Of a stretch of 64,000 bases of DNA, positions 42,887-51,327 are shown in pieces (the first letter of the stretch is position 1; every line of letters begins with the position of its first letter). Below the pieces are notes generated by a model. The model searched no databases and had not been told where the DNA came from. It was given only the letters and a program-made list of their open reading frames with translations. The stretch is taken from contig NZ_BAAACZ010000018.1 in assembly GCF_039521975.1 (NCBI RefSeq), forward strand, positions 1 through 64,000, read 5' to 3'. The position numbers and the translations under genes are program-made. This DNA comes from Alkalibacillus silvisoli (GTDB lineage Bacteria; Bacillota; Bacilli; Bacillales; Alkalibacillaceae).

Positions 42887-43978
42887 TTACGACAACTCCT
42901 TTAATAAAGTATTAATCTTCTCTGTTGATAAGTCTTCTGAACAAGACTGATTTGATTGAAGTGTTAACGTTGCGCACGCTAGTCCGAAACGACAAGCCTG
43001 TTGCAACGACTGACCATTTATAAAACCATAAATAATACCAGCAGTGAACGCATCACCAGCTCCGGTTACGTCAGCAACTTCTGTACGAATAGCTTCAACC
43101 CTACCTTCTTCATCATTAGAACAATAATAAATGCCCTCTTCACCCAAAGTGATGACAACTTGCTTAACGCCTCTTCGCAGTAACTCATGGCAAGCTTTCC
43201 CCAAGTCATTAGCACTATTAATTGTAATACCTGACAGTTCCTCGGCTTCTTCCTTGTTCGGAATAATCGTGTGCACACCTGATAAATCTTCAGGTAGCTT
43301 TTTCGCTTTAATTGAGGAGACAGGGTCTAAAAATAATGGCTTCTGATTACTTTTAGAACGTCTTATTACTGCATGGATAGCACTTTCAGAAATATTAGTA
43401 TCTAAAAAGATTACATCAGAGCGTGCGTATTGTTGCCATTTTTGCTCAATTAACTGCTCAGATACTTTGTTGTAAATCTCCATATCTGCCATAGATACAA
43501 CGAGTTCACCATCTCGGTCGATCAACGCTGTATAAGTTCCTGTACGGCTTTGAGGTAAGGTAGTAACTTCGCTTGTGTCTATTCCGATTTTGTAAGCTGA
43601 CTCCGTTAACCAAGCACCTTCTTTATCTTGACCTACAAAAGTAGCCAAAGTCGGCTTTAAGTCTAGTCTGACTAAGTTTTCAGCGACGTTTCTTGCTACA
43701 CCGCCAAGAGATTCGTCAGTTATAACAGGGTTAGACGACTCCATTCTAACGTCTTGCAAAGCATGTGACTTACGGTCAACGTTAGCTCCACCAATGCATG
43801 TAACTCCACTGTGGTCATTTAAAATATAGGCTCGTCCTTTAATGTCACCAGACGCAATTAACCTCTTAATATAGTTGGCAACCGCTGGACGCGAGAGACC
43901 GACTTCATCAGCTAACTCTTGTTGTGAGATGTAAGGGTTTAATTTTATAAAATTTAAAATTTGTTGTTCTTTTTCCAT
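42887..43978 (-). CDS. psuK: Pseudouridine kinase of the PfkB family with N-terminal helix-turn-helix
   Basis: The 363-residue protein has an N-terminal winged helix (residues 1-60, with YISQQELADEVGLSRPAVANYI) joined to a PfkB sugar-kinase domain: GGANVDRKSHAL near 73, GGVARNVAENL near 102, and the catalytic DVTGAGDAFTAGIIYGF near 308. This fusion occurs in Bacilli and probably represses its own operon as well as making pseudouridine 5'-phosphate. ATG at 43978 follows GGAGGG; the longer in-frame start is less likely. Upstream lie a cre site and a 25-bp palindrome, which fit carbon control and self-control. Confidence 0.92.
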   Translation of the reverse strand: MEKEQQILNFIKLNPYISQQELADEVGLSRPAVANYIKRLIASGDIKGRAYILNDHSGVTCIGGANVDRKSHALQDVRMESSNPVITDESLGGVARNVAENLVRLDLKPTLATFVGQDKEGAWLTESAYKIGIDTSEVTTLPQSRTGTYTALIDRDGELVVSMADMEIYNKVSEQLIEQKWQQYARSDVIFLDTNISESAIHAVIRRSKSNQKPLFLDPVSSIKAKKLPEDLSGVHTIIPNKEEAEELSGITINSANDLGKACHELLRRGVKQVVITLGEEGIYYCSNDEEGRVEAIRTEVADVTGAGDAFTAGIIYGFINGQSLQQACRFGLACATLTLQSNQSCSEDLSTEKINTLLKELS

Positions 43979-44003
43979 TTTTGAACCCTCCACTTTCAAT
44001 AAA

Positions 44004-44027
44004 TGAAATCGCTATCAATTTATTATA
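44004..44027 (-). promoter_or_regulatory. Cre (CcpA) site and -10 box at the psuK promoter
   Basis: TGAAATCGCTATCA at 44004-44017 fits the consensus TGWAANCGNTNWCA at every fixed position. On the minus strand it lies just downstream of TATAAT (44027-44022), a roadblock or start-site position that means repression by CcpA when glucose is present. Confidence 0.8.
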
Positions 44028-44028
44028 A

Positions 44029-44053
44029 CAAAAGTTTATCACTTAAACTTTTG
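44029..44053. promoter_or_regulatory. Perfect palindrome upstream of psuK
   Basis: CAAAAGTTTA and TAAACTTTTG are exact inverted repeats with a five-base spacer. It covers the expected -35 of the psuK promoter. The HTH of PsuK, or another repressor, is a candidate to bind. Confidence 0.7.
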
Positions 44054-44131
44054 TTTGTAAATGGTTAATAGACAAATATGCTTAGGTCTAAAATAACAAT
44101 ATGAAAGGGTTTTCATAAATGAGCAACAAAA

Positions 44132-44145
44132 TGATAGCGATTACA
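44132..44145. promoter_or_regulatory. Second cre site, upstream of the peptide-transport operon
   Basis: The reverse complement TGTAATCGCTATCA matches TGWAANCGNTNWCA at every fixed position. It lies 24 bases before the -35 of the operon promoter and about 115 bases from the psuK cre. Confidence 0.75.
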
Positions 44146-44168
44146 TATAAAAACCTATCAAAATGTTA

Positions 44169-44196
44169 TTGACTTTGTGGTTTAAGTAAGTAAAAT
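44169..44196 (+). promoter_or_regulatory. SigA-type promoter of the peptide-transport operon
   Basis: TTGACT, a 16-base spacer and TAAAAT; 121 bases separate the -10 from the start codon, leaving a leader of about 115 bases. In the rest of 44000-44317 I see no open frame. Confidence 0.75.
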
Positions 44197-44317
44197 GGAT
44201 TTTAAATTTAAATTATCTAACTATTTCAAAAGTTCAGAGGAGTTGGTACGTGTGGAAAATGACATTAGCGATTTTATTTCAGACTTATGACTTTATTAAA
44301 ACCTAGGAGGAACTTAT

Positions 44318-45889
44318 ATGGACGATCAAATGTATTCTAAAAAGCTATTAACAACACTATTATTAACTTTACTTATGGTACTAGCTGCTTGTGGTGGTAA
44401 CGATCAAAATGATGAGGCAGCTGGTGGAGAAGAAGAGCCAGAAGATTTAACAAATAACGATGCGGAAGACACTTTAGTTGTTGGTTTAGATGATGATCCA
44501 CCGTTGTTAGACCCTCACTTATCCACTGCACAAGTAGAGAGTCAAATTTTCAAAGCTGTTTATGAAACGCTAATTAATGTAGATGAAAACTTAGACCCTA
44601 TCCCTGGACTTGCTAAAGATTGGGATGTCTCAGAGGATGGTTTAACTTATACATTTTATTTACAAGAAGGTGTCACTTTCCACGATGGAGCAGATTTTAA
44701 CGCTGAAGCAGTAAAGTATAACTTTGAACGAATTTTAGATGAAGATCTTGGTTCGCCAAATGCTTCGGACTTAAGGTTAATTGAAGAAATGTCAGTAGAG
44801 GATGAGTATACATTTGTCGTTGAGCTAGAGGAACCGTTTGCTCCTTTCTTATCTGGACTATCTCACCGAGCAGGTCAAATGGTTTCGCCTGAAGCGGCTG
44901 AAGATGAGTCAATTGATTTGTCTAACGAACCCGTTGGTACAGGACCATTTCAGTTCGTTGACCGTACAGCTCAAAGCCATTTAGAGTTCGAGCGTCACGA
45001 TGATTACTGGGGTGATCAACCAGATTATCAGTACTTAGAGTATCATGCGTTTTCCAACGAAGATACGCGCATTACAAACTTAGTATCAGGTGATCTAGAT
45101 ATCGTGAATCGCGTGGCTCACAAAGACCTTGAGCAACTAGAAGAGAATCCAGAAATCAATATGTCTGAAGAAGATGGAATCGGCTTCCAAGGTTTAATGT
45201 TAAATACAGACCGAGAGCCATTTGATAACCAAAAAGTAAGACAGGCTATGAATTATGCAGTAGATCGTGAAGCTATTACTGAAGTCGTCTTTCATAATGG
45301 CGCTGAACCAGCAGTTAGTCCATTTGCACCGTCAAGTTGGGCAAACAATCCAGACTTAGAAGTGCCTGATCGTGAAGTTGAAAAGGCACAGGAGCTATTA
45401 GAAGAGTCAGGGGTTGAGGATTTATCATTCACGTTAACTGTTAGCCCATCACCAGCAGAGCAACAACTTTCTGAAATGTTAAAGTCGATGCTAGATGAAG
45501 TTGGGTTTAACGTTGAAATTGAGCAAGTTGAGTTTGGTGCTATTTTAGACCGTATGTATGAAGGTGACTTTGATATAGCTCGACTTGGATGGAGTGGTCG
45601 AGTAGACCCAGATGGTAATGCATATAGCTGGTTCCACACAGATGAAACGTATAACTTTACAGGAAGTTCTAATGAACAGTTAGATGAATTGCTAATAGAT
45701 GCTAGAACAACTGTTGATCAAAGTGAAAGACAAGAGATGTACCACGAAGCAGCAGAGATTCTATGGGATGAAACGCCTTACATTTTCTTATATCACGAAA
45801 ATGACTATAAACCGATGAAAGACAACGTTCAAGGGTTCAATCACGTACCAGACGGATTAATTCGACCGGCAGATTTAACACTTGAATAA
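44318..45889 (+). CDS. Peptide-binding lipoprotein of an Opp/Dpp ABC transporter
   Basis: The 523-residue extracytoplasmic binding protein has a lipoprotein signal with VLAAC (Cys25) and an acidic linker, then the SBP family 5 fold: DDDPPLLDPHLSTAQVE near residue 58, a central hinge, and RLGWSGRVDPDGNAYSWF near 426. Long C-terminal stretch matches OppA/DppA/NikA. Two ATG lie near the start; the one at 44318 follows TAGGAGG. It is the first gene of a five-gene operon. Peptides are the usual ligand; nickel or other ligands cannot be excluded. Confidence 0.93.
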   Translation: MDDQMYSKKLLTTLLLTLLMVLAACGGNDQNDEAAGGEEEPEDLTNNDAEDTLVVGLDDDPPLLDPHLSTAQVESQIFKAVYETLINVDENLDPIPGLAKDWDVSEDGLTYTFYLQEGVTFHDGADFNAEAVKYNFERILDEDLGSPNASDLRLIEEMSVEDEYTFVVELEEPFAPFLSGLSHRAGQMVSPEAAEDESIDLSNEPVGTGPFQFVDRTAQSHLEFERHDDYWGDQPDYQYLEYHAFSNEDTRITNLVSGDLDIVNRVAHKDLEQLEENPEINMSEEDGIGFQGLMLNTDREPFDNQKVRQAMNYAVDREAITEVVFHNGAEPAVSPFAPSSWANNPDLEVPDREVEKAQELLEESGVEDLSFTLTVSPSPAEQQLSEMLKSMLDEVGFNVEIEQVEFGAILDRMYEGDFDIARLGWSGRVDPDGNAYSWFHTDETYNFTGSSNEQLDELLIDARTTVDQSERQEMYHEAAEILWDETPYIFLYHENDYKPMKDNVQGFNHVPDGLIRPADLTLE

Positions 45890-45897
45890 AAGTTGGT

Positions 45898-45930
45898 AAG
45901 GTGCTGCAGCCAATTGCAGCACCTTGCTTT
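45898..45930 (+). terminator. Hairpin between binding-protein and permease genes
   Basis: AAGGTGCTGC and GCAGCACCTT pair perfectly with an eight-base loop; a weak T-rich tail follows. It probably ends part of the transcripts and raises the ratio of binding protein to transporter. Confidence 0.75.
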
Positions 45931-45961
45931 ACACTAATTTAGACAATCAGGAGGGGTGAAG

Positions 45962-46918
45962 GTGCTCTCATTTCTACTTCGCCGTGCAGGCTTAATGATC
46001 GTTATATTATTTTTCGTTAGTATTATCGTGTTCTCACTAGTTAATGTCCTACCTGGTGATCCGGCGTTAATGATTTTAGGGCAGGAAGCAACAGACGAAT
46101 CTTTAGAAGCATTGCGTGAGGATATGGGGTTAAATGACCCTCTAGTTATGCAGTACTTTGCTTGGGTTGGTGACTTATTGCAAGGTGATTTTGGTCAATC
46201 GTTTCGAGATAATACTGAAGTTTCGAGTCTATTAGCTGAAAAGATTCCGATCACACTACAGCTAACAGTCATGTCGTTTGCGATTGCTGTTTTAATTGCA
46301 ATTCCAGCAGGTGTCATTAGTGCGACAAGAAAGGGGACTCTATGGGATTCATCAGCCACCTTATTTGCACTATCAGGCGTGTCATTACCACCTTTTTGGT
46401 TAGGTATTCTATTAATCTTTATTTTTGCTGTCACGCTCGGTTGGTTTCCACCATCAGGTTATGTACCTATTACAGAAAATGTCGCCCAAAGTTTATGGTA
46501 CATGTTACTACCTGCTGTTGCTTTAGGTGTGAGGCTATCAGCAGAACTAACCCGTATGCTTCGTTCTAGTTTACTAGAGGTATTAGGGTCAGATTATATA
46601 AGAACAGGTTATGCCAAAGGGTTACTTGAACGAGCTGTTGTATATGGTCATGCCTTAAGGAATTCAATTTTACCGGTCATTACAGTTAGTGCGTTACAGT
46701 TTGCTGCTTTCTTAGGCGGAACGGTCATTACAGAAGAGATCTTTAATATTCCAGGGTTAGGCCAACTATTAGTCACATCAATTCAAACGCGAGATTTCCC
46801 TGTATTACAAGGGGCCGTTATGTTTATGGCTTTAGCTGTGATATTAATCAACTTCTTAACAGATGTTTTATATTCAATCTTAGATCCACGCATTAAGCTA
46901 ACAGGAGGGTCACAATAA
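45962..46918 (+). CDS. Peptide ABC transporter permease, DppB/OppB-like
   Basis: The 318-residue permease has six TM segments and the cytoplasmic EAA loop near residue 200 (RMLRSSLLEVLGSDYIRTGYAKGL) that meets the ATPase. The end LYSILDPRIK is typical of DppB. Of two in-frame GTG codons I chose the second, at 45962, five bases after GGAGGGG; the first overlaps the ribosome site. The product joins the DppC-like permease encoded next. Confidence 0.93.
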   Translation: MLSFLLRRAGLMIVILFFVSIIVFSLVNVLPGDPALMILGQEATDESLEALREDMGLNDPLVMQYFAWVGDLLQGDFGQSFRDNTEVSSLLAEKIPITLQLTVMSFAIAVLIAIPAGVISATRKGTLWDSSATLFALSGVSLPPFWLGILLIFIFAVTLGWFPPSGYVPITENVAQSLWYMLLPAVALGVRLSAELTRMLRSSLLEVLGSDYIRTGYAKGLLERAVVYGHALRNSILPVITVSALQFAAFLGGTVITEEIFNIPGLGQLLVTSIQTRDFPVLQGAVMFMALAVILINFLTDVLYSILDPRIKLTGGSQ

Positions 46919-47811
46919 TGGAGCAATCTCAAAACCTATCAGTACAAAAGCCCAAAGTTCAAAGCCCTCGCCTGCGAATGCTTAAAACAATGCTAGAACG
47001 GTTATTGCAAAATAAATTAGCCGTCTTCGGTGGTTTCGTTACATTCCTATTAATATTTACAGCTATTTTTGCGCCGTGGTTAGCACCGCATGATCCAACT
47101 GAACAAAATTATAGTGCTGTCCTACAAGCACCAAGTATTGAGTATTGGTTTGGAACAGATAATCTAGGCCGTGACATTTTTAGCCGAGTTATATATGGAG
47201 CGCAAGTGTCGTTACAAGCAGGTCTAATCTCAGTTGGCATTGCGTTAATTATTGGAGTTCCGGTTGGTTTAATTTCTGGTTATTACCGCGGTTTTATAGA
47301 TGAGTACATCATTATGAGAATGACAGATGCCATGCTTTCAATCCCAGCTTTAGTATTAGCATTAGCTCTAGCCGCGGTATTAGGTGCCGGGTTAACTAAT
47401 GCGATGATTGCGATTGGTTTAGTGTTAACCCCTAACTTTGTTCGTTTAATTCGTGGTGAAGTTTTGGCTCATCGTGAAAAAGAATATGTAGAAGCGGGGA
47501 AGGCCTCAGGTATTAGTGATTTTAGTATCATTCTAAAGCATATTTTACCGAATACAATTGCGCCAATTATGGTTCAAGCAACGCTTGCTATTGCCGCAGC
47601 TATAATCGTCGAAGCTTCACTCAGTTATTTAGGTTTAGGAACTCAGCCACCTAATCCAAGTTGGGGTTCCATGTTAGCAACCGGTCAAGGTTATTTAGAT
47701 TCGGCTCCGTGGATCGCTTTATTTCCAGGGGCATTAATCTTCATTACCGTCATATCAATTAACTTGTTCGGCGATGGCATACGCGACATGTTAGATCCGA
47801 AGATGAAGTAA
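46918..47811 (+). CDS. Peptide ABC transporter permease, DppC/OppC-like
   Basis: The 297-residue partner permease starts one base before the previous stop ends (TAATG overlap). The N-terminal cytosolic tail of about 40 residues, the segment LAPHDPTEQNY...YWFGTDNLGRDIFSRVIYG (here abbreviated), the EAA loop VRLIRGEVLAHREKEYVEAG near 165 and the end FGDGIRDMLDPKMK identify DppC/OppC. It has six TM segments. Confidence 0.94.
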   Translation: MEQSQNLSVQKPKVQSPRLRMLKTMLERLLQNKLAVFGGFVTFLLIFTAIFAPWLAPHDPTEQNYSAVLQAPSIEYWFGTDNLGRDIFSRVIYGAQVSLQAGLISVGIALIIGVPVGLISGYYRGFIDEYIIMRMTDAMLSIPALVLALALAAVLGAGLTNAMIAIGLVLTPNFVRLIRGEVLAHREKEYVEAGKASGISDFSIILKHILPNTIAPIMVQATLAIAAAIIVEASLSYLGLGTQPPNPSWGSMLATGQGYLDSAPWIALFPGALIFITVISINLFGDGIRDMLDPKMK

Positions 47812-47824
47812 GGAGTGTCACGTC

Positions 47825-48889
47825 ATGAAAAATACGAGCGAAGAATACCAATTACAAGTCCGCGGCTTAGAAGTTGGATTTAATAATAAAAAGAACTTCA
47901 CACAAATCTTAAATGGTGTGTCGTTTAACGTGCAAAAAGGAGAAACACTATGTATCGTTGGCGAATCAGGTTGCGGGAAAAGTTTAACTTCACTTTCAAT
48001 TATGGGACTACTACCAGAATCAGGGGGAATTCGTTCAGGTGAGATTCGATTTGAAGGTCAAGACTTAACGAACCAATCCATGAAAGAAATGAGTAAAATA
48101 CGTGGCAATGAGATCTCAATGATTTTTCAAGAGCCAATGACGTCATTAAATCCCGTTCATACAGTAGGGAAACAAATTGCAGAAGCAGTCCGAATTCACC
48201 GTAATGTAACGAAAAAAGAAGCCTATGAACGCGTTGTTGAAATGTTTGAATTAGTTGGTATTCCTTCTCCACGTGAGCGAGTTCATAACTACCCCCACGA
48301 AATGAGTGGAGGAATGCGTCAGCGTGTCATGATTGCGATGGCACTTGCCTGTAATCCCAAATTATTAATCGCCGATGAACCAACAACCGCATTAGATGTA
48401 ACGATCCAAGCTCAAATATTAGACTTATTAAATGAGTTGAAAGCCGATTTAGACATGTCGATTGTCATGATTACCCATGATTTAGGCGTCGTTTCAGAAA
48501 TGGCTGACCAAGTGCTCGTGATGTATGCAGGTGAAGTAATTGAATATACAGATTCAAAGTCGTTATTTGAAAACCCAAAACACCCATACACACAAGGGTT
48601 GATCGAATCAATTCCAAAGCTACAAGGGAAAACAGAAGAACTACCAGTCATTAAAGGGTCTGTACCGAACCCGGATGAAATGCCATCTGGTTGTCGCTTT
48701 TCGACTAGGTGTGCTTTTGCAAAACAGGAGTGTTTCGTTCAGTCTCCAGAAGAAGTAGGAACAGAAGACCATCCCGTTCGTTGTTGGATGTATTCAGGTG
48801 AGTGGCAACAGATGACACCATTTGAAGGAGGGGAGTCTAATGACAACAGCTCAAGTGAAGCAGTCGACCGACAACCTATTAGAGGTTAA
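47825..48889 (+). CDS. Peptide ABC transporter ATPase, DppD/OppD-like
   Basis: The 354-residue ATPase has Walker A GESGCGKSLTSLSI near residue 45, signature MSGGMRQRVMIAMAL near 160, Walker B KLLIADEPTTALDVT near 180 and the C-terminal peptide-transport ATPase extension with CRFSTRCAFAKQEC, whose four-cysteine pattern binds an iron-sulfur cluster in relatives. It overlaps the next ATPase gene by 50 bases. It couples ATP hydrolysis to peptide uptake together with its partner. Confidence 0.94.
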   Translation: MKNTSEEYQLQVRGLEVGFNNKKNFTQILNGVSFNVQKGETLCIVGESGCGKSLTSLSIMGLLPESGGIRSGEIRFEGQDLTNQSMKEMSKIRGNEISMIFQEPMTSLNPVHTVGKQIAEAVRIHRNVTKKEAYERVVEMFELVGIPSPRERVHNYPHEMSGGMRQRVMIAMALACNPKLLIADEPTTALDVTIQAQILDLLNELKADLDMSIVMITHDLGVVSEMADQVLVMYAGEVIEYTDSKSLFENPKHPYTQGLIESIPKLQGKTEELPVIKGSVPNPDEMPSGCRFSTRCAFAKQECFVQSPEEVGTEDHPVRCWMYSGEWQQMTPFEGGESNDNSSSEAVDRQPIRG

Positions 48890-49829
48890 AGGGTTAAAAA
48901 AATACTTTGAAGTCGGTGGTGGCTTATTTAAACAAAAACAACAAGTCAAAGCCGTCGATGACTTGACCTTTAACGTTAAAAAAGGTGAAACGTTAGGTAT
49001 TGTCGGTGAGTCTGGTTGTGGTAAGTCAACGATGGGACGTGCACTAATTCAACTACAAAAACCAACGTCAGGTGAAGTGTTTTACGAAGGTCAAGATATT
49101 GCTCAACTGAGTGGTAAGCAGTTACGGAAGTTACGTAAAGATATACAAATTATATTCCAGGACCCCTTCGCTTCATTGAACCCTAGAATGACAGTAGGAG
49201 CAATGTTGACTGAAATTGTAGCAACTCATGAAATCGTCCCTAAAAAAGAACGGCAAAGCTACGTTCAAAATTTACTTGAAGAAGTCGGGTTAAAGGCTGA
49301 AGCTTATTGGAAGTATCCACATGAATTTAGCGGTGGGCAAAGGCAGAGAGTCAGTATTGCAAGAGCACTTGCTGTACAACCTAAGTTAATTATATGTGAT
49401 GAAGCGGTCTCGGCATTAGACGTATCCGTTCAAGCGCAAGTATTGAACTTATTACAAAAGCTTAAAAGGAAACACCAACTCACTTATATTTTCATTTCTC
49501 ATGATTTATCTGTCGTTAAGCATATTAGCGACCGAGTAGGTGTGATGTATTTAGGTAAAATGGTCGAGTTAGCTGATGAAAACTCCATATATGAGAAACC
49601 AGCGCACCCTTACACACAAGCTTTATTTTCAGCAATTCCTGATATAACAGAGAATAATAAAGAAAGAATTCAGCTTAAAGGTGATGTTCCTAGTCCGTTA
49701 AATGTACCTTCTGGATGTCGTTTTCATACACGTTGCCCCCTTGCAACAGAATATTGTAAACAAGTTGATCCAGCTTTAGAAGAAGTGAAGGAGGACCATT
49801 TAGCGGCCTGTCACTATACCGCGCAATAA
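48840..49829 (+). CDS. Peptide ABC transporter ATPase, DppF/OppF-like
   Basis: The 329-residue ATPase starts at ATG after AAGGAGGGG, inside the 3' end of the previous gene. Walker A GESGCGKSTMGRAL near 54, signature FSGGQRQRVSIARAL near 165, Walker B KLIICDEAVSALDVS (Ala for Pro as often in OppF) and the C-terminal CRFHTRCPLATEYC are present. It is the second ATPase of the transporter. A 16-bp-stem terminator ends the operon. Confidence 0.94.
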   Translation: MTTAQVKQSTDNLLEVKGLKKYFEVGGGLFKQKQQVKAVDDLTFNVKKGETLGIVGESGCGKSTMGRALIQLQKPTSGEVFYEGQDIAQLSGKQLRKLRKDIQIIFQDPFASLNPRMTVGAMLTEIVATHEIVPKKERQSYVQNLLEEVGLKAEAYWKYPHEFSGGQRQRVSIARALAVQPKLIICDEAVSALDVSVQAQVLNLLQKLKRKHQLTYIFISHDLSVVKHISDRVGVMYLGKMVELADENSIYEKPAHPYTQALFSAIPDITENNKERIQLKGDVPSPLNVPSGCRFHTRCPLATEYCKQVDPALEEVKEDHLAACHYTAQ

Positions 49830-49870
49830 ATAAAGCCAGTCGTCATAAATAATTGACGGCTGGCTTTATT
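49829..49870. terminator. Terminator of the peptide-transport operon
   Basis: AATAAAGCCAGTCGTC and GACGGCTGGCTTTATT pair over 16 bases (one wobble) with a ten-base loop; works for both convergent genes. Confidence 0.93.
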
Positions 49871-50186
49871 TCATTTTCCCCCAGTTAACTAAATGCTCTT
49901 CAGTACTGCTTAACTTTAAAATGAAAGGGTAAACGATCGAGAATGAAAGTATAACTGCAAGAGAAAGTCCAATGGCGTCTAATAAGGTCATCTTAAAAAT
50001 CATAGATGGAACAATAATAATAAATGGAATAAGTAAAGTTAATCCCCCCGTTACTTTCAGCGTTTTTTTAGAGGCATACTGGTGTGCATGACAATGAAGG
50101 CATACCATTCTTGTGTCTAATTTAGTAGAAACTTTATTCGTCTCCCACCACGACCACTTTGTTTCACATTGCTGACAAATCGGCAC
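49866..50186 (-). CDS. Zinc-ribbon membrane protein of the CXXC-20-CXXC type
   Basis: The 106-residue protein starts at GTG, about eight bases after AAGGGAAG. A CxxC pair at residues 4-7 (CQQC) and a second at 29-32 (CLHC) 21 residues apart make the TIGR04104-type zinc ribbon, followed by two TM segments (about 45-64 and 69-90). Function is unknown for the family, which is common in Bacillaceae. It stands alone; its stop overlaps the bidirectional terminator. Confidence 0.82.
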   Translation of the reverse strand: MPICQQCETKWSWWETNKVSTKLDTRMVCLHCHAHQYASKKTLKVTGGLTLLIPFIIIVPSMIFKMTLLDAIGLSLAVILSFSIVYPFILKLSSTEEHLVNWGKMK

Positions 50187-50626
50187 AAACCACACTTCCC
50201 TTTATATAAAAGTGAGTTTCATTATATCATATTCCCAATTACAAGAATTAGGAAATTTGTACTATGTTGATTTTGAGTATAGGTGAGTAGTCAAAAAGTA
50301 TTATGGAAAAATATTCTAACTTTGTTACAATGTTTGTCAAACAATTGGAATTATATAGGTTGTTTCACTTTTATTGCTTTTATAGTCATCACTGTAACAA
50401 AATTAGGAATTTAAAAGAAATATACAACAGTGACACTGAATAAGCCACTTTAGATATATAGATTGTTAGATTATTAGAAAAATTAATAGTCATATAATAC
50501 TAATCCAATATAACTGTTTTTAGAGCAGTATGCAGGACAGTAATGGCATTGAGTTCAAAGTTATTTACCTTAGCAGTAGTCATATAAATAATAGTGTTTT
50601 TTCCTAAGAGAAGGTGAGGAATATCT
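50187..50626. other. 440-base A+T-rich region before the tad-type locus
   Basis: No gene seen. Contains an inverted repeat, TTTGTTACA (50321-50329) and TGTAACAAA (50393-50401), and an 11-base direct repeat TAGTCATATAA at 50487 and 50577, exactly 90 bases apart; the first copy includes the -10-like TATAAT at 50493. These may be control sites of the locus that starts at 50627. Confidence 0.5.
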
Positions 50627-51310
50627 ATGTTGGAAACAAAGAGAAGGGCGATGATTTTCCTTATATTGGCTTTTATACTCGCACTTAGTGCTGGTTACTT
50701 TGTCTATGATAAGGTTAGAGCCTTAAATTCAGAGCTAGGTGGTATGACCGAAGTATACGTTGCTAATGGCAACATACCTTCTCGTCTATTAATTCAAGAA
50801 AACAATTATAAAGTTATGGAGCTCCCCAACCGTTTTGTTACAGATAGCCACATTACTAGTTCTGAACAGTTACATAATAGGGTTTCAGTTGTTCCTTTAG
50901 AGGATGGAGATCTTATAACTAAAAATGTACTGAAGCCTCAGTCCAACTTACAAAATGATGAAAACAGATTAATTGCAATACATCGAACTGAAAATATCCA
51001 TTTTGATCAAGTTATCGATGCATTAGACCGTGTTGATATCATTGTCTCTAATGAAAATGATGATGGAGATAAAGTAACGGAAGTCTTCATGACAGATGTC
51101 CCGGTTGTCTTTGCTCAAGGCTCTAATGAAAATTTTTCAGGAATAGCCGTTGAGGTTAGTTTTGAGGAAGCTCCTGATTTAATACATGCTCAAAATTATG
51201 CAGAGCACATAAGGATTATAAAAGCGAATGTAGGAGTAAATGAACAACTCCCTGAAATCGGTGAGGAGAATGAACATAACGATCCTGACAATTTGGAAGG
51301 AGATCAATAA
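50627..51310 (+). CDS. CpaB/RcpC-like pilus assembly protein (SAF domain)
   Basis: The 227-residue protein has one TM segment at about residues 9-29 and then an SAF-type domain: VYVANGNIPSRLLIQENNYK and the HNRVSVVPLEDGDLITKNVL segment, which are the core of CpaB/RcpC proteins in tad/Flp pilus systems. The C-terminal end is acidic. ATG follows AAGGTGAGG. It is the first gene of the tad-type cluster. In Gram-positive bacteria the secretin is missing, and CpaB is thought to work at the outer face of the membrane. Confidence 0.85.
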   Translation: MLETKRRAMIFLILAFILALSAGYFVYDKVRALNSELGGMTEVYVANGNIPSRLLIQENNYKVMELPNRFVTDSHITSSEQLHNRVSVVPLEDGDLITKNVLKPQSNLQNDENRLIAIHRTENIHFDQVIDALDRVDIIVSNENDDGDKVTEVFMTDVPVVFAQGSNENFSGIAVEVSFEEAPDLIHAQNYAEHIRIIKANVGVNEQLPEIGEENEHNDPDNLEGDQ

Positions 51311-51327
51311 GTAAGGAGAATGACCTT

